A DNA stretch of 64,000 bases from Leptospira terpstrae serovar Hualin str. LT 11-33 = ATCC 700639 (GCF_000332495.1 NZ_AOGW02000018.1:308286-372285), one strand, 5' to 3'; positions 38,295-47,367 are shown, counted from the stretch's first letter. Program-made: numbers and translations. The notes: generated from the letters alone by a model not told the origin.

Positions 38295-38699
38295 TTACGC
38301 CACGGACGGCGTTCTTTTTCTTCCTGTCTTGGCAGTTTTGACTTTATATTCTTTTACTAGAATGTCCGTAGGTATTCCAAGATTCTGATTAATCTTTCGA
38401 ATCATTTCCAAAGTAAGTTTTCTTTTTCGATTTAAGATTTCGGTGGCACGACTTCGTCCGCCGATTAGATTTCCCAAATCAACACTTTTCATATTCATGT
38501 CGTCCATAACGGATTTTAAAGCTTCAATTGGATCTGGATCTTCAATCGGGTAGTGCTTAGCTTCGTAAGCATCAACTAAAGTGATTAGAATATCTAATTT
38601 ATCGTATTCGGGAGTATTTTTCTTAGCATCCCACAGTTTTTCAATTTCAGAGATAGCTTCTAAGTGATCCTTTTGATTCTTGATAGGTTTAATGTTCAT
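38295..38699 (-). CDS. higA: HigA antitoxin (cassette 5)
   Basis: 134 aa. N-terminal helical region typical of the HigA class encoded with HigB_toxin proteins (SEIEKLWDAKKNTPEYDKL..LVDAYE), then a helix-turn-helix (SVDLGNLIGGRSRATEILNRK). Starts directly after the toxin stop. Confidence 0.88.
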   Translation of the reverse strand: MNIKPIKNQKDHLEAISEIEKLWDAKKNTPEYDKLDILITLVDAYEAKHYPIEDPDPIEALKSVMDDMNMKSVDLGNLIGGRSRATEILNRKRKLTLEMIRKINQNLGIPTDILVKEYKVKTAKTGRKRTPSVA

Positions 38700-38999
38700 T
38701 TAAATCACCTCAGCATTGATTTTATCGTATTGTTCGTGAGTTCCTATAAATCTAATGAAAACAGTCTGTAAATTATAATGAACCTTTATAATGAGTCTGT
38801 ATTTGTTTCCATGTATGTTGAAAACGATTCTATTATCTTTAAGAAAACTAGCATTTCTGTATTTTTTCTTTATATCAGAAGGGGATTTCCAACTGGCTTT
38901 GGAAGTGTCTTTAAACCAAACTTCGATAGGGATTTTAGAGTCCGAGTATTTAGGAATAGAATAGAAATCTCTTAAAATCTTTCTTGAAATAACCCTCAC
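38700..38999 (-). CDS. higB: HigB mRNA-interferase toxin (cassette 5)
   Basis: 99 aa, the usual length. Conserved WKSPSDIKKKYRNASFL, RIVFNIHGNKYRLIIKVHY and FIRFIGTHEQYDKI identify the HigB_toxin family, an mRNA endonuclease. Basic and histidine residues of the active region are present. Confidence 0.9.
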   Translation of the reverse strand: MRVISRKILRDFYSIPKYSDSKIPIEVWFKDTSKASWKSPSDIKKKYRNASFLKDNRIVFNIHGNKYRLIIKVHYNLQTVFIRFIGTHEQYDKINAEVI

Positions 39000-39103
39000 A
39001 AGTCAATAGGAACATGTTCCCGAATTGGTAACAACTACTTTTTTGACTTTTTTAGCGAGCACGGAAGCTCGCAACTTATTAAAAATAAAGCGCCCGGAAA
39101 TTT

Positions 39104-39271
39104 CGCATAACGAATTAGTCTTACCGAAGTTGTCCGACCCTGAGTCCCGTAAACGGGACGTTAGGGACTGGCACGTAGTTTGCGAAAGCAAACGAGTGAC
39201 AGGAGGACAATTTGGCGTAGCCCGAGCGAGGGCGAAAACCCGAAGCGAAGCGGTAAGACGCTGTTAGTTGC
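39104..39271 (-). repeat. attC-like site 6
   Basis: Family C (GAAGTTGTCC / GGACAATTTGGC). Inner arms TCTTACCG and CGGTAAGA covary. Right end TTAGTTGC opens cassette 6. Confidence 0.87.
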
Positions 39272-39638
39272 AGTTTCCGAATTTAAGAATGCATTAGGTA
39301 TAAGAAAGTACAGATCATAAATCTAAGATTCTTAAATTTCTTCCTTTCTTATTCTTTTTCTTCTTTCCGAATTTTCTTTTTCTCTTAATTTCGTAAATCT
39401 TATTTTTCGCGACTGTGTCCCAAACAGAGCATCTTAGTTCTTATCAATTGTACTTTATATTTTGTTGGACTAAGTAAACCAAGAGAAGCTTTAATAATGA
39501 GAATATCTTTAATGTTCTTTGAAATTTTCTTATTTCTTCTTTTCTTTTGTCTTTTTCTTAGTTAAATTTCTTTTAATGAATAATGCTAATCTGCGAAAAA
39601 CGCATTAAATATTTTCTTTTTCCTAATTTTCGGAAATT
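39272..39638. other. Cassette 6: no evident protein-coding gene
   Basis: A 367-bp insert with matching ends (TTAGTTGC...GCAACTAA) but no ORF of normal size. One plus-strand 22-codon frame near 39497 is very hydrophobic and Phe-rich. Long pyrimidine tracts run through it. It may encode a small RNA, a promoter cassette or nothing. Confidence 0.6.
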
Positions 39639-39807
39639 GCAACTAACGAACTAGGCTAACCGACGTAGGCTGACCCTGAGTCCCGGTAACGGGACGTTAG
39701 GGACTGGAACGACGCTTGCGTAAGCAAGAGGAGTGCCAGAAGCCTATGTGTCGCAGACCAAGCGAGGGCGTAAGTCCCGAAGCGCAGCGGTTAGTCGCTG
39801 TTATGCG
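39639..39807 (-). repeat. attC-like site 7
   Basis: Family A. Left end GCAACTAAC, right end TTATGCG. Apical hairpins GTCCCGGTAACGGGAC and CTTGCGTAAGCAAG. Confidence 0.88.
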
Positions 39808-39818
39808 ACGTTTTGAGG

Positions 39819-40709
39819 TTATATATTTGCTCCGATTTCAATAACGACAGAACTAAAAGTTTCTGTTTTTGTATAATTGCCGCGAGTACCATATTCGATA
39901 TTTTGTATGGTATCATATCTAGAATCTCCAGAGTAAACTCTCATATCGTCAGGTTTGATTTTTGCTACAATTGATTTTAAACCTATAGTCATAAAAACAT
40001 TTTCAGTAAAGAAATATCCAGCTTTCAAATATACCTCTCTGCCAATATATTTACTATAAGGTTGTATATTAACATTAATGTATCCCTGATCCGTATTCAA
40101 AGCAGTAAAATAGTAATTATTGTAGATTCTTCCATATAGTTGAAAAAAACTTAGTCTGGTAGCAAAGAAGAAGTTTGCATATTTATCAGATTGATATTCA
40201 AATCCAATTTCAGGTCCTATATACTTTTGGCCAAATTTGATAGAATAGATATAAGGATAATTATCGGTAAGTTCAGACTTAACGTATCGTGATCCAATAA
40301 TGATATTTAAGTTAGTAAAGTTCGGTAAAGTATATAGAAATCCAATTCTAATTTGAGATCTAAAATAATCTCCAATTGAAACGGGTGCTGTTGCAACTAA
40401 TTCACTATTTTGATAGAAGTCATATTGCTGTGAGAAAGCTCTTTTGTTAAATTCGAGAAAGTCTGTATATATAGAGAAATTTGTATTTTCAATTTTTTTC
40501 TTGAAAGAAAACTCGAAGTTATTAACTGTTTCATTCCCCGTATTTCGATAACCTCCAATAATGTCTTTGAATTCATACTTTTCATAAGGAAATAAATAGG
40601 TTGAATTTCTAATAAATGTAAAAGTCCAAAGTTTTTCTTTTTGATCTGCATTTTGTACCGAATATACGGATGAACTTGCAAGTAGAATAGTTAATATAAT
40701 TTTTTTCAT
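39819..40709 (-). CDS. Probable outer-membrane beta-barrel protein (cassette 7)
   Basis: 296 aa from the ATG at 40709; seven residues upstream lack signal-peptide character. Signal peptide MKKIILTILLASSSVYS, then many amphipathic aromatic strands (YKFEYQSDKYANFFFATRLSF-like pattern) and an end VVIEIGANI. Reads as a 12- to 14-strand barrel. Family not recognised. Confidence 0.65.
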   Translation of the reverse strand: MKKIILTILLASSSVYSVQNADQKEKLWTFTFIRNSTYLFPYEKYEFKDIIGGYRNTGNETVNNFEFSFKKKIENTNFSIYTDFLEFNKRAFSQQYDFYQNSELVATAPVSIGDYFRSQIRIGFLYTLPNFTNLNIIIGSRYVKSELTDNYPYIYSIKFGQKYIGPEIGFEYQSDKYANFFFATRLSFFQLYGRIYNNYYFTALNTDQGYINVNIQPYSKYIGREVYLKAGYFFTENVFMTIGLKSIVAKIKPDDMRVYSGDSRYDTIQNIEYGTRGNYTKTETFSSVVIEIGANI

Positions 40710-40735
40710 GTATTTCTTAATAGTTTTCAAAATGT

Positions 40736-40901
40736 CGCATAACGAACTAGACTAACCGACGTAGGCTGGCCCTGAGTCCCGGAACGGGACGTTAGGGACT
40801 GGAACGACGCTTGCGCAAGCAAGAGGAGTGCCAGAAGCCTATGTGTCGCAGACCAAGCGAGGGCGAAGTCCCGAAGCGCAGCGGTTAGTTGCTGTTATGC
40901 G
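40736..40901 (-). repeat. attC-like site 8
   Basis: Family A, canonical. The next insert's left flank (40902-40929) shows extended complementarity to its right flank. Confidence 0.88.
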
Positions 40902-40913
40902 ACGTTGCGGGGA

Positions 40914-40929
40914 GCGACACGGATGTCGC
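40914..40929. repeat. Left hairpin of cassette 8
   Basis: GCGACA-CGGA-TGTCGC. A sister hairpin with a covarying stem, GCCACA-CGGA-TGTGGC, lies at the other end of the cassette (41662-41677). Confidence 0.7.
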
Positions 40930-40933
40930 AATC

Positions 40934-41350
40934 TTAGCTATTTTCCTCTTTGATTTTTAAATATTCATCAGGCGTAATGATTCTTAAACTTTTTATTTTT
41001 TCAAGAGTAAGAAGGTCTTTGTCTCCAGTAATTATGAAATCTACATTTGCTGAAAAAGCAGTTTCTAAAATATGAAAATCATCCCTGTCTCTTAAATTTA
41101 AATAATCTTTCAGAGGTTTATTTTTAATAATAGTGGTCACATTTCTGATTTCTTCAATAGTGAACTGAATAAAATCATTTGGAAGTTTAAACTTAGGTTT
41201 AGTTAAAGTTTCTTCAATTTCATCGAGTATTTCATTTGAAATATACCCAACAAAAGCTTCATCGATTAAATCTTGTAGAACTAGCTTAGGTTTTCCATTA
41301 AATAAAATCGCAGAAATGTAAATGTTTGTATCTAAGAGAACTTTAAGCAT
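40934..41350 (-). CDS. PIN-domain toxin, VapC-like (cassette 8)
   Basis: 138 aa. PIN nuclease acidic residues are visible in VLLDTNIYISAIL (Asp), ISNEILDEIEETL (Glu), LRDRDDFHILETA (Asp) and FIITGDKDLL (Asp). It belongs to the group called putative toxin PIN family. Overlaps the antitoxin stop by 1 bp. Predicted RNase. Confidence 0.87.
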   Translation of the reverse strand: MLKVLLDTNIYISAILFNGKPKLVLQDLIDEAFVGYISNEILDEIEETLTKPKFKLPNDFIQFTIEEIRNVTTIIKNKPLKDYLNLRDRDDFHILETAFSANVDFIITGDKDLLTLEKIKSLRIITPDEYLKIKEENS

Positions 41351-41595
41351 TAAGAAGCTTTTCTATTTTTTCTAAAAGCTTTAATTTCTGCAAAAATGTC
41401 AGCTTCTGTAAGATTTGATCTTTCTACTGACTTCGTACCGAAATCGAAGATAGCTTGCCACTTAGATTTTTTCTCAATGTAAGTCCTTGCTGCCTCACGA
41501 ATCAGTTCAGATCTGGATCTATGTTCTCTTTTTGCAATTTTATCAATTTCTTTTAAAAGTGCTTTTTCGAAAGAGATATTTACTGTCTGATTCAT
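41350..41595 (-). CDS. Ribbon-helix-helix antitoxin (cassette 8)
   Basis: 81 aa. RHH DNA-binding start QTVNISFEKALLKEIDKIA then SRSELIREAARTYIEKK, as in CopG/VapB-like antitoxins. Antitoxin precedes toxin, the opposite order to the other six pairs in the array. Confidence 0.85.
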   Translation of the reverse strand: MNQTVNISFEKALLKEIDKIAKREHRSRSELIREAARTYIEKKSKWQAIFDFGTKSVERSNLTEADIFAEIKAFRKNRKAS

Positions 41596-41661
41596 AATTT
41601 TCCAAGATATACAATATTTGTATATTTGTCAAATTGATATTTTTTTAAATTTCTTGAAAAC

Positions 41662-41677
41662 GCCACACGGATGTGGC
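41662..41677. repeat. Right hairpin of cassette 8
   Basis: GCCACA-CGGA-TGTGGC, same loop as the left hairpin but with a changed, still paired stem. Confidence 0.7.
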
Positions 41678-41696
41678 GACTCTCCCCCGCAATGTT

Positions 41697-41872
41697 CGCA
41701 TAACGAACTAGGCTAATCGACGTTCCTCGTAGCTGAGCCTCTGAAAGAGGCGTTAGCGTCGGCGCGTCTTCTTGCGGAGCGAGAAGCGTGACGGAGAGGA
41801 ATGTGGCGCAGCCCAAGCGAGGCCGTAAGTGCCGAAGCGCAGCGATTCGCCGCTGTTATGCGCTGAAGCTTA
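41697..41872 (-). repeat. attC-like site 9
   Basis: Family B (GACGTTCCTCGTAGCTGAGCC / GAGAGGAATGTGGCG), 176 bp, the longest copy. Inner arms GGCTAATCG and CGATTCGCC pair. Apical hairpin GCCTCTGAAAGAGGC. Confidence 0.88.
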
Positions 41873-42607
41873 CTTAAAAATTAAGCCAAAACCAAATTCA
41901 TTATATGTTTCGATTTTAGTATCATAATTCTTGAAAACTGAATTCATTATTTGATCTCTGAAAAGATCAGTTTGCGAATAAATTAGAATTTCTTGAATTA
42001 TATTTTGGTAACTAGATGCTAACGCACTATAGTTTTTTGAAACTTCCCTTTTATTGAAATACATAGAGCCTACGGAGAAGTAAAGGAAATAGTCACCATC
42101 AAAGATTAATTTATAACCTAATCCAGGAGAAATATAAAAAGTAGGTTCTAATGAAAATTCTGATTTATTGAAATTAAAAACAGGTTCTGAGTTTTGTTTA
42201 TTTTCATAGAACATGTATTTAAGTCCTGAAGTTACGTTTGGCAAATATCCAATAGATAAATTTAAAAAGAAAGGTGATTCAAGAATAAAATAATTTAAAA
42301 ATATTTTTCCTGAATTTTCAGTATTCTTTGTATAAGTTTTGTAACCTGCTATTGGTAATACACCAATTTCATCAAAATTATTTGATTTTGAAAATTGAAT
42401 AGATCCACCGATTTCAAAAGAACTATTCAACGTGTAAGTTACACTTAGAAATGCGCCAAATAATGAATTAGAGAGATAATTTGTTCCAATGAACGTAGAA
42501 TATTTTGTTTCAGTTCTAAATCTCTCCTGTTTCTGAACGAAGCTTTCGGGTAATATTGGAAAAGATAAGATTAGAAAAAGAAATATTAACTTAATTAGAT
42601 TTTTCAT
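41870..42607 (-). CDS. Probable outer-membrane protein (cassette 9)
   Basis: 245 aa. Signal peptide (KNLIKLIFLFLILSFPILP), then barrel-like strands (YLSNSLFGAFLSVTYTLN, FEIGGSIQFS) and an aromatic C-terminus GFGLIFK. The stop codon lies at the junction with site 9. Family not recognised; same style as the barrels in cassettes 7 and 12. Confidence 0.62.
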   Translation of the reverse strand: MKNLIKLIFLFLILSFPILPESFVQKQERFRTETKYSTFIGTNYLSNSLFGAFLSVTYTLNSSFEIGGSIQFSKSNNFDEIGVLPIAGYKTYTKNTENSGKIFLNYFILESPFFLNLSIGYLPNVTSGLKYMFYENKQNSEPVFNFNKSEFSLEPTFYISPGLGYKLIFDGDYFLYFSVGSMYFNKREVSKNYSALASSYQNIIQEILIYSQTDLFRDQIMNSVFKNYDTKIETYNEFGFGLIFK

Positions 42608-42634
42608 TTTGTTTTAAAATATATTTAAGCTTTT

Positions 42635-42798
42635 GCGCATAACGAACTAGCCTTTCCGAAGTTGTCCGACCCTGAGTCCCGACGGGACGTTAGGGACTGG
42701 CACGTAGCTTGCGTATGCGAGCGAGTGACAGAAGGACAATTTGCCGGAGGCCGAGCGAGGCCTTGTGCCGAAGCGTAGCGGGAAGGTGCTGTTATGCG
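42635..42798 (-). repeat. attC-like site 10
   Basis: Family C. Inner arms CCTTTCCG and CGGGAAGG pair with one G-T. Confidence 0.87.
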
Positions 42799-42804
42799 AA
42801 GGTC

Positions 42805-43641
42805 CTATTCGTAATGTGTGATTCCTGCATTTATCATATATTTCATGATTTCCATTGAATTAGAAGAAATGTTCATAATAATTGGTTCTAGCATTTCATA
42901 TTTTAAATAAGATGAACCAACTAGATGATATTCATTTTCTCCGCGGCCAAAATTCATTATAATATTTTCAGGAATAATTTTTAATTTTTTCTTATAATAA
43001 GAAGAGTGAACACTTTTGAGTAAATTATCTACACCAGGATTAAATCGATGAACGAATATATTTCTCAATAAATATAAAATTCTAATCTCATTTCTTGAGA
43101 AATTTTTCAATGCTAATTTATAAATACTTTTGATCAAATCTTTATTTAAATTCTCGATTTTTTCAGCCAATCTATTCTTTTTGTTTAGTAATTGAAAAGA
43201 GACTGAATTTTCCTTAACACTTTCTTTTCCTGATTTTTTAAATAGTGTTTTGAAAGTTAAATCGTAAAAATGATAAGCTATATAATCTAGAAATATAAAA
43301 TAATTAATGATTGAAAATTTCAAATTGATATTTCTAGGTTTGTATTTTATGTAGTTGGATAATTTTTCATTTTCAATTTTTTTTGATACAATTTCGGATC
43401 CTATTGTATAACCTATAAACATATGAAGTTCTTCATATGAACTTAAAATGTTTCTTGAACCCGAAATGATTAATTCTTTAAGTAAAGATTGCTGAATTCC
43501 TGATTCAGGGATAGAAAATTCAATTTTATTTAATTTTTCTAATTCATATATTTTCTTACTATCACAGTAATTAAAATATTCTTTCAGTATTAGAGCATTT
43601 TGTTCGATTATTTCATTTCTATTTTTTTCAATGTCATTCAT
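42805..43641 (-). CDS. Unknown helical protein with HEPN-like RNxxxH motif (cassette 10)
   Basis: 278 aa, soluble, mostly helical. Near residue 190 it has IRILYLLRNIFVHRF, in which Arg-Asn-x3-His matches the Rx4H motif of HEPN-superfamily RNases and HEPN-like domains. If real, it could be a solitary toxin or an antiphage effector; the rest of the protein is not recognised. Sole gene of its cassette. Confidence 0.5.
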   Translation of the reverse strand: MNDIEKNRNEIIEQNALILKEYFNYCDSKKIYELEKLNKIEFSIPESGIQQSLLKELIISGSRNILSSYEELHMFIGYTIGSEIVSKKIENEKLSNYIKYKPRNINLKFSIINYFIFLDYIAYHFYDLTFKTLFKKSGKESVKENSVSFQLLNKKNRLAEKIENLNKDLIKSIYKLALKNFSRNEIRILYLLRNIFVHRFNPGVDNLLKSVHSSYYKKKLKIIPENIIMNFGRGENEYHLVGSSYLKYEMLEPIIMNISSNSMEIMKYMINAGITHYE

Positions 43642-43656
43642 AGTTTATAGGACTTT

Positions 43657-43821
43657 CGCATAACGAACTAGCCTTAACGACGTTCCCCGACCCTGAGTCC
43701 CAACGGGACGTTAGGGACTGGTCACGTAGCTTGCATATGCAAGCGAGTGCCAGAAGGGGAATGTGGCGCAGCCCAAGCGAGGGCGAAGTCCCGAAGCGAA
43801 GCGTTAAGGTGCTGTTAGCCG
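43657..43821 (-). repeat. attC-like site 11
   Basis: Inner arms CCTTAACG and CGTTAAGG; core GACGTTCCCC / GGGGAATGTGGCG. Right end TTAGCCG opens cassette 11. Confidence 0.87.
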
Positions 43822-43879
43822 AAGTTCACATTTTATGTTTTTTACTTTTCGAATTGGATTTTATTTAAGAATTTATCAA

Positions 43880-44461
43880 TCAATTACAATTAGAACTACA
43901 TAATTCTATTGAATTTCGGACAAACTCTGTAGATTCCTTATTTTTTTTAGAAAAAGCAATGATTTCCAAAGGTGATTTGAATTGGAATTGTCCAGCTTTT
44001 GCAGTAGGTGAAAGTCTTCGTTCGCTAGTAATAACAAAGACTTTTGTGTTATCTGATATAACTCTCATTTCTGTGATAGTTCCATAATCTTTACCAATTT
44101 GTTGAGCACACATGAATCGAGCGGTATAACTTTCGTAATCGTGAAAGTCGCTTTCTTGTGGAGGATTTGATAAAATATCAGTACAGTGTGATTTTGCAAG
44201 ATTTAGTATAGAATTTAGAAAAGAGTAAGCGGAGCTCGTATTTCTAAAGGATTGTTTTGCGATGATCCAATCGGAGTTTTGAACATCTTTATCGTTAGGA
44301 ACCCATTCTTTTATAGATTCGTTTTGTTCATTTTTATCAGTTATGAGTTTCCATTCTATAGATATTGGTAGTTTAAGATTAATCGCGATGATAGGGTTTT
44401 GTTCTTTTCGGAAGCTTGCGCAGCCTATAAAGAAAAAAATAAAAGTTAGTAATAATTTCAT
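43880..44461 (-). CDS. Cassette lipoprotein, paralogue of the one at 52740-53321 (cassette 11)
   Basis: 193 aa. Lipobox FFIGC. Mature part has conserved stretches identical or near-identical to the cassette 21 protein (KQSFRNTSSAYSFLNS, FHDYESYTARFMCAQQ, SERRLSPT, KAGQFQFK) and four cysteines, two in the tail. Both are exactly 193 aa. Start has a good AGGAG-like site. Function unknown; likely periplasmic or outer-membrane. Confidence 0.75.
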   Translation of the reverse strand: MKLLLTFIFFFIGCASFRKEQNPIIAINLKLPISIEWKLITDKNEQNESIKEWVPNDKDVQNSDWIIAKQSFRNTSSAYSFLNSILNLAKSHCTDILSNPPQESDFHDYESYTARFMCAQQIGKDYGTITEMRVISDNTKVFVITSERRLSPTAKAGQFQFKSPLEIIAFSKKNKESTEFVRNSIELCSSNCN

Positions 44462-44545
44462 AGAAAGTCTCCTTTGAATATCCTTTTTTAATAAACTTGT
44501 AATGTAATTTCCAGTTATTTTTTTACTATTTCGATTTGTGAATTT

Positions 44546-44709
44546 CGGCTAACGAACTAGCCTTCCCGAAGTTGTCCGACCCTGAGTCCCGAACGGGACG
44601 TTAGGGACTTGCACGTAGTTTGCGAATGCAAACGAGTGACAGGAGGACAATTTGGCACAGCCCGAGCGAGGCCTTGTGCCGAAGCGTAGCGGGAAGGTGC
44701 TGTTATGCG
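44546..44709 (-). repeat. attC-like site 12
   Basis: Family C. Inner arms CCTTCCCG and CGGGAAGG. Left end CGGCTAAC mirrors the start of cassette 11. Confidence 0.88.
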
Positions 44710-44722
44710 AAGTAATTTCGTA

Positions 44723-45451
44723 TTAGATCGCAACTCCTGCATATATTGAAATAAAATGGTAATTCCTTGGAGAACCATTTTTATCTTCATTCATATCTTT
44801 TGTAATTAAATATGTATTTATATAATTACTAGAATATCCAGGATCAAAAGTATAATATTTATTTATTTTTCTTGCAGATAAATATCCGAATTCAAATTCA
44901 GTTCCAATAATAAAATTTGATAAAAACTCTCTTCTGTATCCTAAGCCAATGGATCCAAATAGTCGGTCTGCGAAAATTGTTGTTGTTTGATAAGGTTGAA
45001 TTTCGGGATTATTATTTGAGCTAATAGAGAAAAGATTCTCGTATATTTTATATCCTTTTTCAACACCAAGATTAATGCTGGTGTAAAAATTATTCCAAAA
45101 GAAGAACTGTGATTTAAAGATTAGTTTTTCTCCAGTGAGATGATCTGATTTTCTGTTTAAAGTTAACTGGTTTTGTCTAGTAAGAGCATAAATTGAATAT
45201 TGTTCACCTATTCTGTTTCCGTTAGTGTAAGATAGTCCAAGATAAAAGTTATTAAATAATCCAAACATTAAATTTAAGTATTGATCGCTTGTTCCCCAGA
45301 CATTTCCTTTTTGATTTAAATTATTTATGTAAGCAGGTGTAATGTAAATGTGAAGTTTCTTTCTATCCGAATTACTTTCACTATATATTGGAAAAGTATA
45401 AATATATAATATGAAGAATGCTATTTTAATAATTTTATTTTTGAGTTTCAT
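44723..45451 (-). CDS. Probable outer-membrane barrel protein (cassette 12)
   Basis: 242 aa. Signal peptide ending near the IYS site, then alternating strands (LMFGLFNNFYLGLSYTNG, SIGLGYRREFLSNFIIGTEFEFGY) and an end HFISIYAGVAI. Reads as a small outer-membrane barrel. Family not recognised. Confidence 0.62.
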   Translation of the reverse strand: MKLKNKIIKIAFFILYIYTFPIYSESNSDRKKLHIYITPAYINNLNQKGNVWGTSDQYLNLMFGLFNNFYLGLSYTNGNRIGEQYSIYALTRQNQLTLNRKSDHLTGEKLIFKSQFFFWNNFYTSINLGVEKGYKIYENLFSISSNNNPEIQPYQTTTIFADRLFGSIGLGYRREFLSNFIIGTEFEFGYLSARKINKYYTFDPGYSSNYINTYLITKDMNEDKNGSPRNYHFISIYAGVAI

Positions 45452-45477
45452 TTTATCCTTTTAATTTGAAATTATTT

Positions 45478-45643
45478 CGCATAACGAACTAGACTAACCG
45501 ACGTAGGCTGGCCCTGAGTCCCGAATGGGACGTTAGGGACTGGAACGACGCTTGCGCAAGCAAGAGGAGTGCCAGAAGCCTATGTGTCGCAGACCGAACG
45601 AGGGCGTAAGTCCCGAAGTGAAGCGGTTAGTTGCTGTTATACG
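45478..45643 (-). repeat. attC-like site 13
   Basis: Family A. Apical hairpin GTCCCGAATGGGAC. Right end TTATACG. Confidence 0.88.
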
Positions 45644-45654
45644 AAGTAAACCGC

Positions 45655-46362
45655 TTATTGGTTAAAAGTCAGGTGGTTATCAAAATTTATTAGAACATCT
45701 TTTATAACGACACCGGCAATTCCTTGCGATACAAGAAACAAAGCATAAGGATATTGCTGAGGTCCATTAAAGAAAGCGAAAGAAACGCTAAACCAGAGTA
45801 GTAAAAATGTATTTCCGTAATTAATTTCATTTTTATCGTCTAAGGAAAATTCGAATAATATTTTATCATTAGTTATGTTGAGTGTATTGCATCTAGTATT
45901 TTTGATATATCTTGAGTAAAGAGCACTTGCATGTTCAGTTTTTTGAACACACGGACTATATAAATCGGGAGTTTTATTGTAATCATTATTAATGCCAAAA
46001 TTGATAGTATGCATTCCTATAATCGATCTATAGTAGGGAATAGTGTCTTTCGATTTAATGAATAGAAACCCAGTATATTTTCCTTTTGGAACAGAAAAGT
46101 TAATTATATCAGAATTGAAATTTTCGCTAAAATAAAAAGTTGGAGAGAAAACATTTCCATTTTTTTCAAAAGAATCTATATCTTGAATATAAAATTCCAT
46201 ACTAACATTGGATGGATTGAAATTTTTTAGTTTTATTGTAATAATTGAAGCATCATTCTTTATTTGAGGATTCAATTCTTCCTGAATTCTCAAGGCATTT
46301 CTTGAAAGACAATTAGTCAAAGTAAGTAAAGAAGCTATGAAAATATATTTTTTTTTGTTCAT
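45655..46362 (-). CDS. Hypothetical lipoprotein (cassette 13)
   Basis: 235 aa. Lipobox LTNC. A predicted beta-rich mature domain is followed by a hydrophobic stretch near residues 185-215 (FLLLWFSVSFAFF, ALFLVSQGIAGVVI). Not recognised. Sole gene of its cassette. Confidence 0.62.
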   Translation of the reverse strand: MNKKKYIFIASLLTLTNCLSRNALRIQEELNPQIKNDASIITIKLKNFNPSNVSMEFYIQDIDSFEKNGNVFSPTFYFSENFNSDIINFSVPKGKYTGFLFIKSKDTIPYYRSIIGMHTINFGINNDYNKTPDLYSPCVQKTEHASALYSRYIKNTRCNTLNITNDKILFEFSLDDKNEINYGNTFLLLWFSVSFAFFNGPQQYPYALFLVSQGIAGVVIKDVLINFDNHLTFNQ

Positions 46363-46384
46363 AATATATTAGTTTGGTTTATTT

Positions 46385-46550
46385 CGTATAACGAACTAGA
46401 CTAACCGACGTAGGCTGACCCTGAGTCCCGGAACGGGACGTTAGGGACTGGCACGGAGTTTGCGGATGCAAACGAGTGACAGAAAGCCTATGTGTCGCAG
46501 ACCAAGCGAGGGCGAAGTCCCGAAGCGCAGCGGTTAGTTGCTGTTATGCG
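46385..46550 (-). repeat. attC-like site 14
   Basis: Family A. Left end CGTATAAC, right end TTATGCG. Confidence 0.88.
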
Positions 46551-46802
46551 AAGTCAGAGGTTTCTGAAAATTGTTGCTAAGAATTTTATTCTAATTACTC
46601 TTATTTTCTTTTTTAGCAATTTCAAAATAGATTTAGTTAGAATGTGTTAGCAATTACTAATTCGTCCAATTAATATGAAGCATACTACCAAGAGCTAATA
46701 TAAATTAAACCTTCGATCGGATTTTCTGATAATATTAATATTTTTGTAATTTATTGTTCGCCTAGACTTCATGAGAGTCAATCTTATGAAATATGAAGCT
46801 TA

Positions 46803-47003
46803 TTAAGAAAGGCTATCATGCAGTTCCATTTCTTTTTCCAAAATGGTATTTATGATAGTATTTAGATCAATATTCTTTTTTGTAGCTATTTTTTGATAAT
46901 AGTCTTCCAGCTTAGGGTTCAGGTAAACAGGAAAGTGTAGATCCTTTTTATCCCTTGAATAGAGGCCTCTTTTACCTTTTGAAAAATCGTATTCTTCTCT
47001 CAT
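46803..47003 (-). CDS. BrnA-like antitoxin (cassette 14)
   Basis: 66 aa. Short BrnA-type sequence with DLHFPVYLNPKLEDYYQKIA and a C-terminal helix (NTIINTILEKEMEL), consistent with a ribbon-helix-helix. Starts 1 bp after the toxin stop. The 250 bp between it and site 14 is empty AT-rich DNA. Confidence 0.75.
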   Translation of the reverse strand: MREEYDFSKGKRGLYSRDKKDLHFPVYLNPKLEDYYQKIATKKNIDLNTIINTILEKEMELHDSLS

Positions 47004-47004
47004 A

Positions 47005-47298
47005 TTAGTTTATCTCTTTTGAATAATATTGAGCTTCTTCGTTTAAAGTTGCTTTTCTAGCAGAGATTATTCTTATAATTTCTTCGCCTTTATTTGATCT
47101 ATCAACAAAAATTACGACTGCAATGGTAATATTTTCAATTTTTCCGAGGGCAATTTCTCTAATTTCTCCATCCGAATGATCAGGATCGGATAAATAAATG
47201 GTTTTTGGATCGGCAAAAACTAATGAAGCTTTAGAGAAGGAAAGCTGGTGTTTTGCTAAATTCGTTTTTTCTTTTTCTAGATCCCATTCGAAAAGCAT
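47005..47298 (-). CDS. brnT: BrnT toxin (cassette 14)
   Basis: 97 aa, normal length. Starts with the diagnostic LFEWDLEKEKTNLAKHQLSF, continues ASLVFADPKTIYLSD and REIALGKIE, and ends with IRIISARKATLNEEAQYY. BrnT is a RelE-fold ribonuclease toxin. Second BrnT-type pair of the array, clearly different from that of cassette 1. Confidence 0.9.
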   Translation of the reverse strand: MLFEWDLEKEKTNLAKHQLSFSKASLVFADPKTIYLSDPDHSDGEIREIALGKIENITIAVVIFVDRSNKGEEIIRIISARKATLNEEAQYYSKEIN

Positions 47299-47367
47299 TT
47301 TTACATTCTGCTAGGCAAATGCATTTTTGAATAGTTATAATTTTAATCATTTAAATTCCTCTGATTT

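Noticed and set aside
44557..44790. Protein-coding ORFs lying on repeats (also near 39003-39267, 41592-41816, 53482-53670, 57681-57941, 58712-58939, 60608-60802, 61413-61631)
   Set aside because: They translate the structured repeat itself, recur in several copies in related form and have no ribosome sites; GC-rich repeats are open by chance.
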